A stretch of 16,083 nucleotides of DNA from Gemmatimonadota bacterium. Lineage in GTDB: Bacteria; Gemmatimonadota; Gemmatimonadetes; Gemmatimonadales; GWC2-71-9. The translations under genes and the position numbers were made by a program. The stretch spans positions 517 through 16,599 of the forward strand of contig QHTX01000080.1 in assembly GCA_003220975.1 (NCBI GenBank), written 5' to 3'. The notes below the pieces were generated by a model. That model was not told where the DNA came from. It ran no database searches and saw only the letters and a list, made by a program, of their open reading frames with translations. Positions 1-7,260 of this stretch are shown here, in pieces. How positions within the stretch are numbered: the stretch's first letter is position 1; every line of letters begins with the position of its first letter.

Positions 1-161
1 TGGCCGGTCGTCCCGGTGCAGACCTGCTCGTACGACGGGTTGGCGACGTGCCCGCCCGCATAGCCTGACTCGACCTTTTCGACACCCTTGAGCTGCTGGA
101 AGGCGGCCTCGAGGCACCAGAAGCAGCCTCCAGCCAGGGTGGCGACTTCGCGCTGCGGCAT
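1..161 (-). CDS. msrA: Peptide-methionine (S)-S-oxide reductase MsrA, N-terminal part (gene runs off the left edge)
   Basis: MsrA repairs oxidised proteins by reducing methionine-S-sulfoxide back to methionine in the cytoplasm. The visible 53 codons begin MPQREVATLAGGCFWC. The GCFWC motif carries the catalytic cysteine and is diagnostic of MsrA, and it is followed by the family-typical GYAGG element and a Y-x-x-V-C-T-G-T-T-G stretch. The ATG at 161-159 is preceded by a good ribosome binding site, GAGGAG, at 172-177 on the minus strand (10-nt spacer). The gene lies 36 bases downstream of the dnaE2 stop on the same strand, so it may be the last gene of the mutagenesis operon. That operon link is inference. 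The C-terminal part is outside the window, so intactness cannot be judged. Confidence 0.93.
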   Translation of the reverse strand, partial: MPQREVATLAGGCFWCLEAAFQQLKGVEKVESGYAGGHVANPSYEQVCTGTTG

Positions 162-197
162 CGCTGTTTCACTCCTCAAGTCGTGTGCATTATAAAG

Positions 198-3100
198 CTA
201 ACCCCAGTCCTTCGACTCCGGCGCCACGCGGCGCATGGACTTCAAGAAGGTCATTTCGGATTGCGGATTTCGGATTGCGGATTCGACGGGCGGCTCTTCG
301 ATTCCGCATTCCGCATTCCGCAATCCGCAATTGATTTGCAGTCCCCTCGCCTCTTCCGCGATCACGTTCACCGTCCCGTCGTCCTTCGCGAGCCTGCCGC
401 GCACCCACAGGAGCGGCTCGCCGCGGATCGCGGCGCGGTGCCGCTCGTACACGTCGGGCCGCACGATCACGTTCACCATCCCCGCCTTGTCCTCGAGCAG
501 CACGAAGATGAACCCCTTCGCCGTCTCGGGGCGCTGGCGCGCCACAACGAGCCCGGCCAGCTCCACCCACGCTCGGTGCTCGAGTCGGGGAAGCCTGTCG
601 CTTTGCACGACCGTGGGCGGTAGCGCGCAGCGCAACAGCGAGAGGGGATGGCCGCTCGCGGAGAACCCCAGCACTTGGTACTCGGCGAGCAGCCGCTCGG
701 CCGCCGCGAGCCCGCCGAAGCGCAGGCGCTCGTGGGGGTGGTTGAGCGCGAGCTCGAGCTGGCGGCGGCCGCGCGCTTCGCCGCCGCGCTCCGCATCGGG
801 CGGGAGCCACAACCCCACCTGCCACAGCAGCTCGCGCCGCGTGAGCCCGAAGCCGTCGCACCCGCCCACCCACACCAGGTGCTCGATCGCAGTCCGCTTG
901 AGCCGGGGCGGCGCGCGGCGTACGAAGTCACCGACACCCCGATAGGGACCGTTTCGATCGCGCTCCTCCACGACTTCGCGCGCCGCATCCTCACCCCAAT
1001 CCCGTACGAACCCGAGCCCGACCCGCGCGGCGGCATGGATGGCAAGGTCGGCAGAGGCGGCACCGTTTCTGCCGTCCCTGCCGTCCCTGCCGCCCTCAAC
1101 CGTGCAATACACATCGCTCAAGTTGACATCCGGCAGCCGGATCGTGACGCCGTTACGCTGGGCGTCGCGCCCCAGCGCGTCGAGCGAGTAGAATCCCATC
1201 GGCTGGTTGTTGAAGAGCGCACAGTAATACTCGGCCGGGTGATAGTGCCGGAGCCACGCCGACTGGTAGGCGAGCAGCCCGAACGCCGCGGCGTGCGACT
1301 TGGGGAAACCGAACTCGCTGAAGGCGATCACCTGCGAGAACACCCGCTCGGCGGTCGCGATGGGGACGCCGCGTGCCGTCGCCCCGTCGCGGAACTCCTC
1401 CCAGAATCCCGCCATCAGCTCGCGGCTGCGCCGGCGGCTCATGGCGCGCCGCAGCGCCTCCGCCTGGCCCGGCGTGAACCCCGCGAGCGCCTGGCACACC
1501 TGCAGCACCTGGTCCTGATAGAGGATCACGCCGAGCGTCTCCGCGAGACACTCTTTGAGCAGCGGGTGGTCCAGCGGCGGCTCGTAGCGGCGGCCGGCGG
1601 TTTCCGCCCGGCGCTGCTCCTCGCGGCGCCGCACGTACGGGTTCACCGCGCCGCCCACGATGGGGCCGGGACGCACGATCGCCACTTCGACCGCCAGGTC
1701 CTCGAGGGTGCGCGGCCGGGTGCGCCGCAGCATCTGGATCTGGGCGCGGCTCTCGATCTGGAACAGCCCGACGGTGTCGCCCAGATGCGGTCGTACACGG
1801 CGGCGTCGGCCATGTCGATGCGCGAGAGGTCGGGGGGCCGTCCTCCCCCTGAGCGCGCGGCGACCAGCTCGACGCACTCCTCGACGAGCGACAGCATGCC
1901 GAGCGCCAAGAAGTCGATCTTGATGAAACGCGCGTCGTCGCAGGAATCCTTGTCCCACTGGCACACGACGCGGTCCTCCATCGCGGCCCGCTCGAGCGGC
2001 ACGAGCTCCACGAGCGGCCGGCTCGAGATGATCATCCCGCCGACGTGCTGCGACACGTGGCGGGGGAGCCCCGCGATCTCCTCCGCCAGCTCGCACAGCT
2101 CCTTCCACAATGGGGCGGTCACCCGACCCTCGAAGCCGGGAAGCTGCTCCAGCTCGTCCGCCAATCCCCCTGACCGCCGGTCCGCCAGTTTCGCGACCTG
2201 CTCGATCTCCCCCAATGGCAGATCCAGCGCCTTGCCGATCTCGCGCACGGTGGAGCGCAGGCGGTAGGTGGGGAACGAGCACACCAGGCCGACGTGCTCG
2301 TCGCCATAACGTTTGTAAACCCGCCGGATCAGCTCTTCACGGATCTCGCGCGGGAAGTCGAGATCGATGTCGGGCACCGAGGCGAGGCTCTCGTTCAGGA
2401 ACCGCCCGATGAACAGCCGGGTGGCGACGGGATCGACGTGCGACAGACCGAGGAGGTAGCACACGACGGACGACACCGACGAGCCGCGGCCGCGGCCCGG
2501 GAGCAGGTTCCCGTGGGCCCGGCGGCTGCCGCGCCGCACGTCGGCCGCCACCGCGCGGGCCAGGTCGAACAGGTCGTGGTACACGAGGAAGAACCCGCTG
2601 AGTCGATGGTGTTCGATAAGTGTCAGCTCTGAGGCGAGCCGCCGCTCGGCTTCGTCGCGGTGCTCAGAGCCGGGTGGGTAGCGTTCCTCGAGCTTCGCGT
2701 GGCAGAGCTCTGTCAGGGCACGGGGAGCGGGCAGACGGTCGGCGCCGTGGAAGTCGGGGAAGCGGTAGCCCAGATCGCGGGTGAGATCGAACGCCCGGCA
2801 GCGCTCGGCGATCGCGAGCGTATTGGCGACAGCATCGGGACAGTCAGCGAACAGCGCCGCGGCTTCCTCCGGCGGTCGCAAGTAGAACTCGCTGTTGGGG
2901 CGCCGCACGTGGTGCGAGCCGTCGAGCGTGGTGCGGTGCCGGATCGCCACCAGCACGTCGTGCAGCCGGTGGCGCGCGCGGTGGTGGTAGTGCACATCAC
3001 CAGTCGCCACGACGCCCAGACTCGTGGCGTCGGCCAGGTCCGAGAGCGTGGCGGTGAGCGCCCGGTCGCCCCGCACATGATTGCGCTGCAGCTCGACGAA

Positions 3101-3571
3101 GAAGTTCTCGGGCCCGAACACCGTACGACAGCGCTCGGCGAGCCGGCGGGCCGCGGATTTCCCGTCGCGCTGGAGCACCATCGGCAGGAGACCCGATCGG
3201 CAGCCTGATAGCACGATCAACCCCGCATGCCGGGCTTCGAGCGCCGCGAAGTCGAGCCGCGGGTCGCGCCGGTCCGGCCGGCCGAGATGCGCCTCGGTGA
3301 CCAGCCGGCACAGGTTCGCGTATCCCTCCGGCGTCTCCGCGAGCAGCGTCACGTGAGACCCGTCGAGCAGCGTCAGCTCCGCGCCGGTGATCGCCTGCAG
3401 ACCGAGCGACTTCGCTTGTTGCGCGAACGCCATCGAGCCGTAGAGGCCATTGTGATCGGTGAGGGCGAGCGCCGGAAGCCCAAGCTGGGAGGCCGTGAGC
3501 GCGAGCTGCTCGGGGAGCGAGGCACCGTCGAGAAACGAGAAGGCGGAGTGGCAGTGGAGCTCGATGTACAT
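198..3571 (-). CDS. dnaE2: Error-prone DNA polymerase III alpha subunit DnaE2 (ImuC), frame interrupted
   Basis: DnaE2 is the translesion polymerase of the SOS mutasome and works with ImuB at the beta clamp. From the ATG at 3571 the first frame encodes the PHP domain (HCHSAFSFLDGAS, then TDHN and GDVHYHH) and the palm with the catalytic PDIDLDF motif at residues 400-406 and KIDFLALG (Asp about 553). It breaks near 1776-1790. The next frame continues at once with DTVGLFQIESRAQ, IVRPGP, the finger and FPKSHAAAFG motifs, a helix-hairpin-helix region and an OB fold, ending in ESKDWG at TAG 198-200. The two halves add up to about 1,124 residues, slightly longer than usual for the family. Part of the excess is a repeat-encoded insert about 19-45 residues before the C-terminus. 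An upstream in-frame start at 3622 would lie inside a repeat, so MYIELHCH is preferred. No Shine-Dalgarno sequence is visible. The break may be a mutation or an assembly error. Confidence 0.93.
254..333. repeat. Inverted pair of ATTGCGGATT-type repeats inside the 3' part of dnaE2
   Basis: Two arms of about 31-33 bases, made of units such as CGGATTGCGGATT (254-284) and their complement ATTCCGCAATCCGC (301-333), flank a 16-base centre and could form a long imperfect hairpin. They lie in frame in dnaE2, encoding residues like QINCGLRNAECG and SAIRNPQS between the OB-fold end and the conserved C-terminal ESKDWG tail. This is copy 1 of four in the window. Confidence 0.9.
1776..1790 (-). other. Frameshift site in dnaE2
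   Basis: Reading on the minus strand, the first frame gives VYDRIW and then loses similarity, while the next frame starts GDTVGLFQIESRAQ, which is the family sequence expected directly after YDRI. The coding frame therefore shifts within these bases. Family members, from memory, have about three residues between this Ile and the Asp of DT(V/I)G. That spacing would fit a 4-base loss better than a 1-base loss, but both restore the frame. No slippery heptamer resembling a programmed frameshift signal is obvious. Confidence 0.85.
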
Positions 3572-3632
3572 GGATTGCGAATTGCGGATTGCGGATTGGA
3601 ACTGCGAGCGCAGAATCCGCAATCCGAAATTG
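3572..3632. repeat. Inverted pair of ATTGCGGATT-type repeats abutting the dnaE2 start codon
   Basis: The arms are 3572-3599 (GGATTGCGAATTGCGGATT and on) and 3613-3632 (GAATCCGCAATCCGAAATTG), with a short centre that itself contains CTGCGAGCGCAG, a small palindrome. The element fills nearly the whole gap between the small upstream gene and the dnaE2 ATG. It leaves no visible Shine-Dalgarno sequence. This is copy 2 of four. Confidence 0.9.
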
Positions 3633-3881
3633 CTACGGTTTTTGCACCCACCACTCTCCTGTCGTTAGGTCCTCGATCAGCACCACGTGCTTCCCGCCTT
3701 CCAGGATCGTCTCGACGTAGCGCCGGTGGATCGGCGCGCGCCACCACTCATCGTCGATGCGCCAGATCTCACCCATGGACTCGACGGCGCGGCGTTCCAC
3801 CATCACAGGGAGCCCTGCAGCTCCGAGTTCTACCTCCACGCGTCGGGGCGTGTTGATTGCCCGGAGCCGGTCGGTCTTCAT
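3633..3881 (-). CDS. Small conserved-context protein between imuB and dnaE2 (82 aa)
   Basis: The function is unknown. The 82-residue product is rich in Trp, Arg and Glu and beta-strand-like: RRVEVELGAAGLPVMVERR, then GEIWRIDDEWWRAPIHRRYV, then VVLIEDLTTGEWWVQKP. Many imuB-dnaE2 operons carry a small protein of this general type (DUF6504-like) between the two genes, and both the position and the W-rich pattern fit that. The assignment is from memory and not tested. The ATG at 3881 is formed at the edge of a repeat unit (GCGGAATG) and has no clear ribosome binding site, so a downstream start is possible. The gene lies between two copies of the same repeat family, in the same direction as its neighbours. 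Confidence 0.7.
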   Translation of the reverse strand: MKTDRLRAINTPRRVEVELGAAGLPVMVERRAVESMGEIWRIDDEWWRAPIHRRYVETILEGGKHVVLIEDLTTGEWWVQKP

Positions 3882-3914
3882 TCCGCAATCCGCAATCCGA
3901 AATCCGCAATCGAA
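3880..3914. repeat. Single-arm ATTGCGGATT-type repeat between imuB and the small gene
   Basis: A run of ATTCCGCAATCCGCAATCCG-type units fills the 33-base gap between the imuB stop (3917-3915) and the start of the 82-aa gene. Unlike the other three copies there is no opposing arm. The unit at its edge supplies the putative ATG of the small gene. This is copy 3 of four. Confidence 0.85.
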
Positions 3915-5201
3915 TCACGGTTCATAGTCGATCAGCGCGTAGCGTCGTTCGGGGAGGCGAGACCACGGCTGCACCTCGATCACGTGATACAGGTACGAGC
4001 GCTTGAGCCGGAGCTTGATTTCCTGGGCGACGCTCGTGAGGGCGCGCCGCCGCCCGGCCCGCGCGGCGGCGCTCGCGTCCCGCGCGAACAGCTGCAGCTC
4101 CGCGGTGCCCGGCGCGAACGCCGTGAACTCGACGGCGAGCCGCTCCACCGCGCCGACGGGCGGCGCCTGCTCGAGCCGCGTCTTGAGCGGCGCGGCGACA
4201 CGCTCCCGGTCGGCGGTGGGATCTTTGAGGGTCGCCTCGACCAGCCACGACGCGCCGTGCTCGAGCTCGGCGCGCGCGCGCACCACCTGCACCCGCCAGC
4301 CGCTGCGACGCGGATCGCGGAGCGCCCGCGCCACCAGCTGGTCCAGCGCGTGCGCCAGCATCTCCCGCTCGGCGACCGGTGAGAAGAAGGTGAGCGTGGC
4401 CGTGATCGGCTCCGGCGTCGGGCGCCCGATCACCGGCTCGGCCGTCAGGCCCGCCGCGAGCCGCCACAGCCGGCGGCCCGTCCGGCCGAACTGCGACACG
4501 ATGGCGTCCTCGGGGAGCGCCGCCAGGTGCCCGAGCGTCTTGAGGCCGAGCTGGCGCAACCGGCGGTGCGTGTCGGGATCGAGCGGCAGCACGGCGAGCG
4601 GCTGGAAGAAGAGAAACTTCCCCTCTACCCCCGGATGTACGATGACCGCTTCCCCCGGCCGCGCGCGAGTGGCCGCGACCCAGGAGACGAACTTGCCGCG
4701 GCCCCACCCCACCCTGATTGCGGATTGCGGATTGTGGATTGCGGATTCGACGCGTGAATTTCCAATCCGCAATCCGCATTCCGCAATCCGCAATTGAATC
4801 GCTTCCACGATCCGCTGCGGCGCACCGTACAGCCCCTCCAACCCGTCCGTCCCCACGTACGCGAGCCCCAGCTCGGTAGGCTCGACGACCGGACTCACAT
4901 GGGCGAGCGCCGCGAGCAGCCGCGCGAACTGCTCGTCGTAGTGCACCGGGTCGGGCTCGTACAGCTTGAGCGCGGCGCACAGTCCGATCGCCTGGCTCAC
5001 CGTCATCCCCGGCTTCACCCCCGCGTGCCGGGCGAGCGGCGATACCTGCCACAGCCGGCGGGGATCTTCGGATGAGAGCAGCGCGCCGGGTTGGGGAGGG
5101 GACCCGGGCTCCGATCGTCGCGCCGCTTCGCACCGCAGCGCAAACAACGGGATCCAGCAACACGCGGCGGAAGCGCTCGCCAGGTGGGGTGTCCGGGTCA
5201 T
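3915..5201 (-). CDS. imuB: ImuB, inactive Y-family polymerase-like mutasome subunit
   Basis: ImuB is a Y-family DNA polymerase relative that has lost catalysis and instead tethers DnaE2 to the beta clamp during translesion synthesis. The 428-residue product has the Y-family layout: PLFALRCEAARR at the N-terminus, then SPLARHAGVKPGMTVSQAIGLC, and VSPVVEPTELGLAYVGTDGLEGLYG where active enzymes carry the acidic SxDE motif. Here the acidic pair is absent, as expected for ImuB. RLRQLGLKTLGHLAALP is the helix-hairpin-helix region. ELQLF at 368-372 resembles the QLxLF clamp-binding motif, and the ImuB-type ending PWSRLPERRYALI is present. Residues about 136-162 are encoded by an in-frame repeat. The ATG at 5201 is chosen; a TTG two codons upstream is possible and a stop (5213-5211) lies just before that. 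No imuA is present. Confidence 0.93.
   Translation of the reverse strand: MTRTPHLASASAACCWIPLFALRCEAARRSEPGSPPQPGALLSSEDPRRLWQVSPLARHAGVKPGMTVSQAIGLCAALKLYEPDPVHYDEQFARLLAALAHVSPVVEPTELGLAYVGTDGLEGLYGAPQRIVEAIQLRIAECGLRIGNSRVESAIHNPQSAIRVGWGRGKFVSWVAATRARPGEAVIVHPGVEGKFLFFQPLAVLPLDPDTHRRLRQLGLKTLGHLAALPEDAIVSQFGRTGRRLWRLAAGLTAEPVIGRPTPEPITATLTFFSPVAEREMLAHALDQLVARALRDPRRSGWRVQVVRARAELEHGASWLVEATLKDPTADRERVAAPLKTRLEQAPPVGAVERLAVEFTAFAPGTAELQLFARDASAAARAGRRRALTSVAQEIKLRLKRSYLYHVIEVQPWSRLPERRYALIDYEP
4716..4796. repeat. Inverted pair of ATTGCGGATT-type repeats inside imuB
   Basis: Arms at 4716-4748 and 4762-4796, each made of three to four units, face each other across a 13-base centre. The element is translated in frame as IQLRIAECGLRIG and SAIHNPQSAIR, between the palm (VEAI) and the GRGKFVSWVAA motif. 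Both flanks match the ImuB family, so the gene stays open despite the element. This is copy 4 of four. Confidence 0.92.
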
Positions 5202-5225
5202 TGCCAAGCTCTAAATGGGGACCCG

Positions 5226-5231
5226 AATATA
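5226..5231 (-). promoter_or_regulatory. Possible -10 element for the imuB operon
   Basis: The minus strand reads TATATT here, 25 bases before the imuB ATG. Upstream TTGCGG (5250-5255) is a weak -35 candidate with an 18-base spacer. No strong ribosome binding site follows. The call rests on position and a close -10 match only. Confidence 0.3.
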
Positions 5232-5259
5232 TCCCGAAGATCGACGGGGCCGCAAGGCC

Positions 5260-5278
5260 GGTTACCAGAGAGATAACC
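5260..5278. promoter_or_regulatory. Inverted repeat GGTTA-N9-TAACC, possible operator
   Basis: Perfect 5-base arms GGTTA (5260-5264) and TAACC (5274-5278) overlap the proposed -35 of the DUF72 promoter and lie between the divergent imuB and DUF72 genes. It matches neither the CTGT-N8-ACAG nor the GAAC-N4-GTTC form of a LexA box. A regulator role is inference from position. Confidence 0.25.
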
Positions 5279-5290
5279 TGTTGGTATATT
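5262..5290 (+). promoter_or_regulatory. Promoter of the DUF72 gene pair with extended -10
   Basis: TTACCA (5262-5267) and TATATT (5285-5290) are separated by 17 bases, and TG at 5282-5283 makes an extended -10. The predicted transcription start would fall around 5297-5300, essentially on the ATG at 5300. No Shine-Dalgarno sequence precedes that ATG, so the message may be leaderless. Confidence 0.5.
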
Positions 5291-5299
5291 TTGACTTCA

Positions 5300-6244
5300 A
5301 TGGCAAGAACCCAGCACCCCAGCATCTTCGACGATGTCGCTGCCCTCCCGCAGCCGGCTCGAGATCTGGTCGAGCTGGGCAGCCGCATCCCATCCTCCGT
5401 CCGCTTCGGAGTGTCCACCTGGACCTACGACGGTTGGACCGGAGACGTCTACCACCGGGCCTATCGTGGCGCGCAGCCGGCGCGCCGGCTCGAGGAATAC
5501 GCGCGGTATCCGCTGTTCCGCACGGTCGGCATCGACAGCGCGTACTACGACCCGCCGTCCGAAGAGGTGCTCGCGGCCTACGCGCGGTCATTGCCGCCCG
5601 GCTTCCCGTGCGTGAGCAAGGTGTGGGATCGCATCACGGCGAAACGCATTGATCGGGTGTCGAACCCCGACTTCCTCAACGCCGATCTCTTCAAGGAAGC
5701 GGTGCTCGGGCCGTACGCGCGGGTGTTTCGCGACCACGCCGGCTGCTTCGTGTTCGAGTTTCAGGCGATGCGGGGGAAGGACCGACCCGAGCCGGCGGCG
5801 TGGGCGGAGGAGCTCGATCGGTTCCTGCGCCAGCTGCCGCGCGACTTCCGTTATGCCATCGAGCTGCGGACGCCCGAGCTGTTGACCGAGGGGCATGGAG
5901 CGGTGCTCGCGGCGCACGGTGTGGCGCACGTGTTCAACTCGTGGAGCGAGATGCCGACGATCGGCGAGCAGCTCGAGCTGCCGTGGACGTTCCCCGCGGG
6001 GTTCACGGTGGCACGTGGGCTGCTCCGTCCGGGACGGCGCTTCGCCGACGCGGTCAAGCTGTTCGAGCCGTACGACCGGATTCGCGAGCCGCAACCCGAG
6101 GTGCGACAGGATCTGCTGCGCGTCGTGGCCGAGGCGTTGCGGCGGCGGATCGAGGCGCTGATTCTCGTCAACAACCGGCTCGAGGGCAACGCGCCGGGCA
6201 CGATTCGGGCGCTGGCGGCGGCCCTCACCGGCGACGAGTCTTAA
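5300..6244 (+). CDS. DUF72 (YecE-like) TIM-barrel protein, copy 1
   Basis: DUF72 proteins fold as TIM barrels of unproven biochemical function. The 314-residue product has the family N-terminal strand RFGVSTWTYDGWTGDVYH, then RLEEYARYPLFRTVGIDSAYYDPPSEE, the KVWDRIT motif, CFVFEFQAM, YAIELRTPELL, HVFNSWSEMP and the C-terminal LILVNNRLEGNAPGTIRALA. The ATG at 5300 (MARTQHPSIF) is preferred over the longer open frame upstream because the proposed promoter ends just before it. The gene is divergent from imuB with 98 bases between starts, and is followed after 32 bases by a paralogue in the same direction. The two are probably co-transcribed. A role in DNA damage is suggested only by the mutasome and radical SAM neighbours. 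Confidence 0.9.
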   Translation: MARTQHPSIFDDVAALPQPARDLVELGSRIPSSVRFGVSTWTYDGWTGDVYHRAYRGAQPARRLEEYARYPLFRTVGIDSAYYDPPSEEVLAAYARSLPPGFPCVSKVWDRITAKRIDRVSNPDFLNADLFKEAVLGPYARVFRDHAGCFVFEFQAMRGKDRPEPAAWAEELDRFLRQLPRDFRYAIELRTPELLTEGHGAVLAAHGVAHVFNSWSEMPTIGEQLELPWTFPAGFTVARGLLRPGRRFADAVKLFEPYDRIREPQPEVRQDLLRVVAEALRRRIEALILVNNRLEGNAPGTIRALAAALTGDES

Positions 6245-6276
6245 ACGGCGGCGCCCGGTCGGGCGTAACTGTGACA

Positions 6277-7260
6277 ATGGACCCGGCTGGCGCAGGACCC
6301 GTCCCCGGCACCGTCCCAGTGCCGCCGCAGCCGGAGCTCTTGGCGCTTGCGGCGGCGGTCCCGGAGAACATCAAGTTTGGCACGTCCGGCTGGTCCACCG
6401 ACGGCTGGGCGGGTGACGTGTATCATCGAGTGTACCGCGGCGCCCAGCCCGCGGCGCGACTCGAAGAATACGTCCGCTATCCGCTGTTCCGGATGGTGGG
6501 CGTCAACACCGCGTTCTACGAATCCCCTTCGGAGACGATTCTCGACGCCTATGCGCGGGTGCTGCCGCAGGGCTACGCGTGCAACGCCAAGGTATGGGAC
6601 CGGATCACGGCGCGGCGCTTCATCCGCGACCGGCGCTGGGGCAGCGACGCCGGTCAGCTCAATCCGGACTTCCTGAACGCCCGGCTCTTCCTCGACAAGG
6701 TGCTGAAGCCGTACACGCGCGTGTTCCGGCGCCAAGCGATCTCCTTCGTGTTTCAGTTTCAGGCCATGCGCGGCCCGGATCTGGTCGGCGCCGTGGAGTG
6801 GGCGGAGCGGCTCGACCAGTTCCTCGGCCAGCTGCCGCGCGATTTCCACTACGCGGTGGAGCTGCGCAACGCGGAGCTGTTCACGGCGTCGCACGGTGAG
6901 GTGCTGCGGCGCCATGGCGTGGCGCACGTGTTCAATTCGTGGACCGAGATGCCGCCGATCGGCACCCAGCTCGACTTGCCCTGGACGCTGGGGGGGGCCG
7001 GGGGGGCCGGGGGGGGCGGGGGCGCCCTGATGAAGCCGGGGCGCAAGTACGCGGAAGCGGTGCGGCGGTTCGAGCCGTACGACCAGGTGCGCGAGCCGCA
7101 GCCGGAGCTGCGGCGGGATCTGTTGCGGCTGATGCGGGAGGCGCACGGTCGGGGAATCGAGGCGCTGATCCATGTGAACAACCGCGCCGAGGGCAACACG
7201 CCCGGCACGGTGCGCGCGCTGGCCGAGATGTGGGCGAAGCAGGCCGCGCCGGGGTCATAG
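6277..7260 (+). CDS. DUF72 (YecE-like) TIM-barrel protein, copy 2
   Basis: This 327-residue paralogue of the preceding gene follows it after 32 bases. Shared blocks include GDVYHR.YRGAQPA.RLEEY.RYPLFR, AYAR.LP, KVWDRITA, FQAMRG, HVFNSW.EMP and VNNR.EGN.PGT.RALA. Copy 2 has an N-terminal Pro-rich lead (PAGAGPVPGTVPVPPQPE), an extra loop near RDRRWGSDAGQLNPDF, and a glycine-rich LGGAGGAGGGGA segment encoded by a broken G tract where copy 1 reads FPAGFTVARG. A tandem duplication followed by divergence is the simplest reading. The ATG at 6277 is used, and no strong ribosome binding site is visible. Its stop (7258-7260) overlaps the stop of the convergent radical SAM gene by 6 bases. The function is not established. 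Confidence 0.9.
   Translation: MDPAGAGPVPGTVPVPPQPELLALAAAVPENIKFGTSGWSTDGWAGDVYHRVYRGAQPAARLEEYVRYPLFRMVGVNTAFYESPSETILDAYARVLPQGYACNAKVWDRITARRFIRDRRWGSDAGQLNPDFLNARLFLDKVLKPYTRVFRRQAISFVFQFQAMRGPDLVGAVEWAERLDQFLGQLPRDFHYAVELRNAELFTASHGEVLRRHGVAHVFNSWTEMPPIGTQLDLPWTLGGAGGAGGGGGALMKPGRKYAEAVRRFEPYDQVREPQPELRRDLLRLMREAHGRGIEALIHVNNRAEGNTPGTVRALAEMWAKQAAPGS
6990..7022 (+). repeat. Interrupted poly-G tract (G8-CC-G7-CC-G8-C-G5) inside DUF72 copy 2
   Basis: Four G runs separated by one or two C residues on the coding strand form a textbook G-quadruplex candidate and a slippage-prone tract, with a near-tandem 9-10-base period. It is translated as Gly/Ala and the frame is open as assembled. The paralogue lacks it. 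Confidence 0.95.

Noticed and set aside
1069..1097. GCCGTCCCT tandem repeat in dnaE2 as a mobile or regulatory element
   Set aside because: Just over two 9-base units encoding a GGRDGRDGRNG linker, which is ordinary in-frame low complexity in a variable loop.
648..2267. Long plus-strand open frame opposite dnaE2 (539 codons)
   Set aside because: It is antisense to well-conserved polymerase motifs, rich in Arg/Ala/Pro as expected for a GC-rich shadow, and shows no domain.
4716..4796. CRISPR array reading of the ATTGCGGATT repeats
   Set aside because: Units are about 10 bases with no unique spacers and no cas genes are near; these are short tandem and inverted repeats.
5208..5299. Canonical LexA box (CTGT-N8-ACAG or GAAC-N4-GTTC)
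   Set aside because: Only a CTGT half-site is present and neither full pattern is found. Another LexA type in this phylum cannot be excluded.
3922..5418. Alternative long minus-strand frame over imuB (498 codons)
   Set aside because: It has no recognisable motif and is Arg/Ala-rich, while the overlapping frame encodes clear ImuB blocks.
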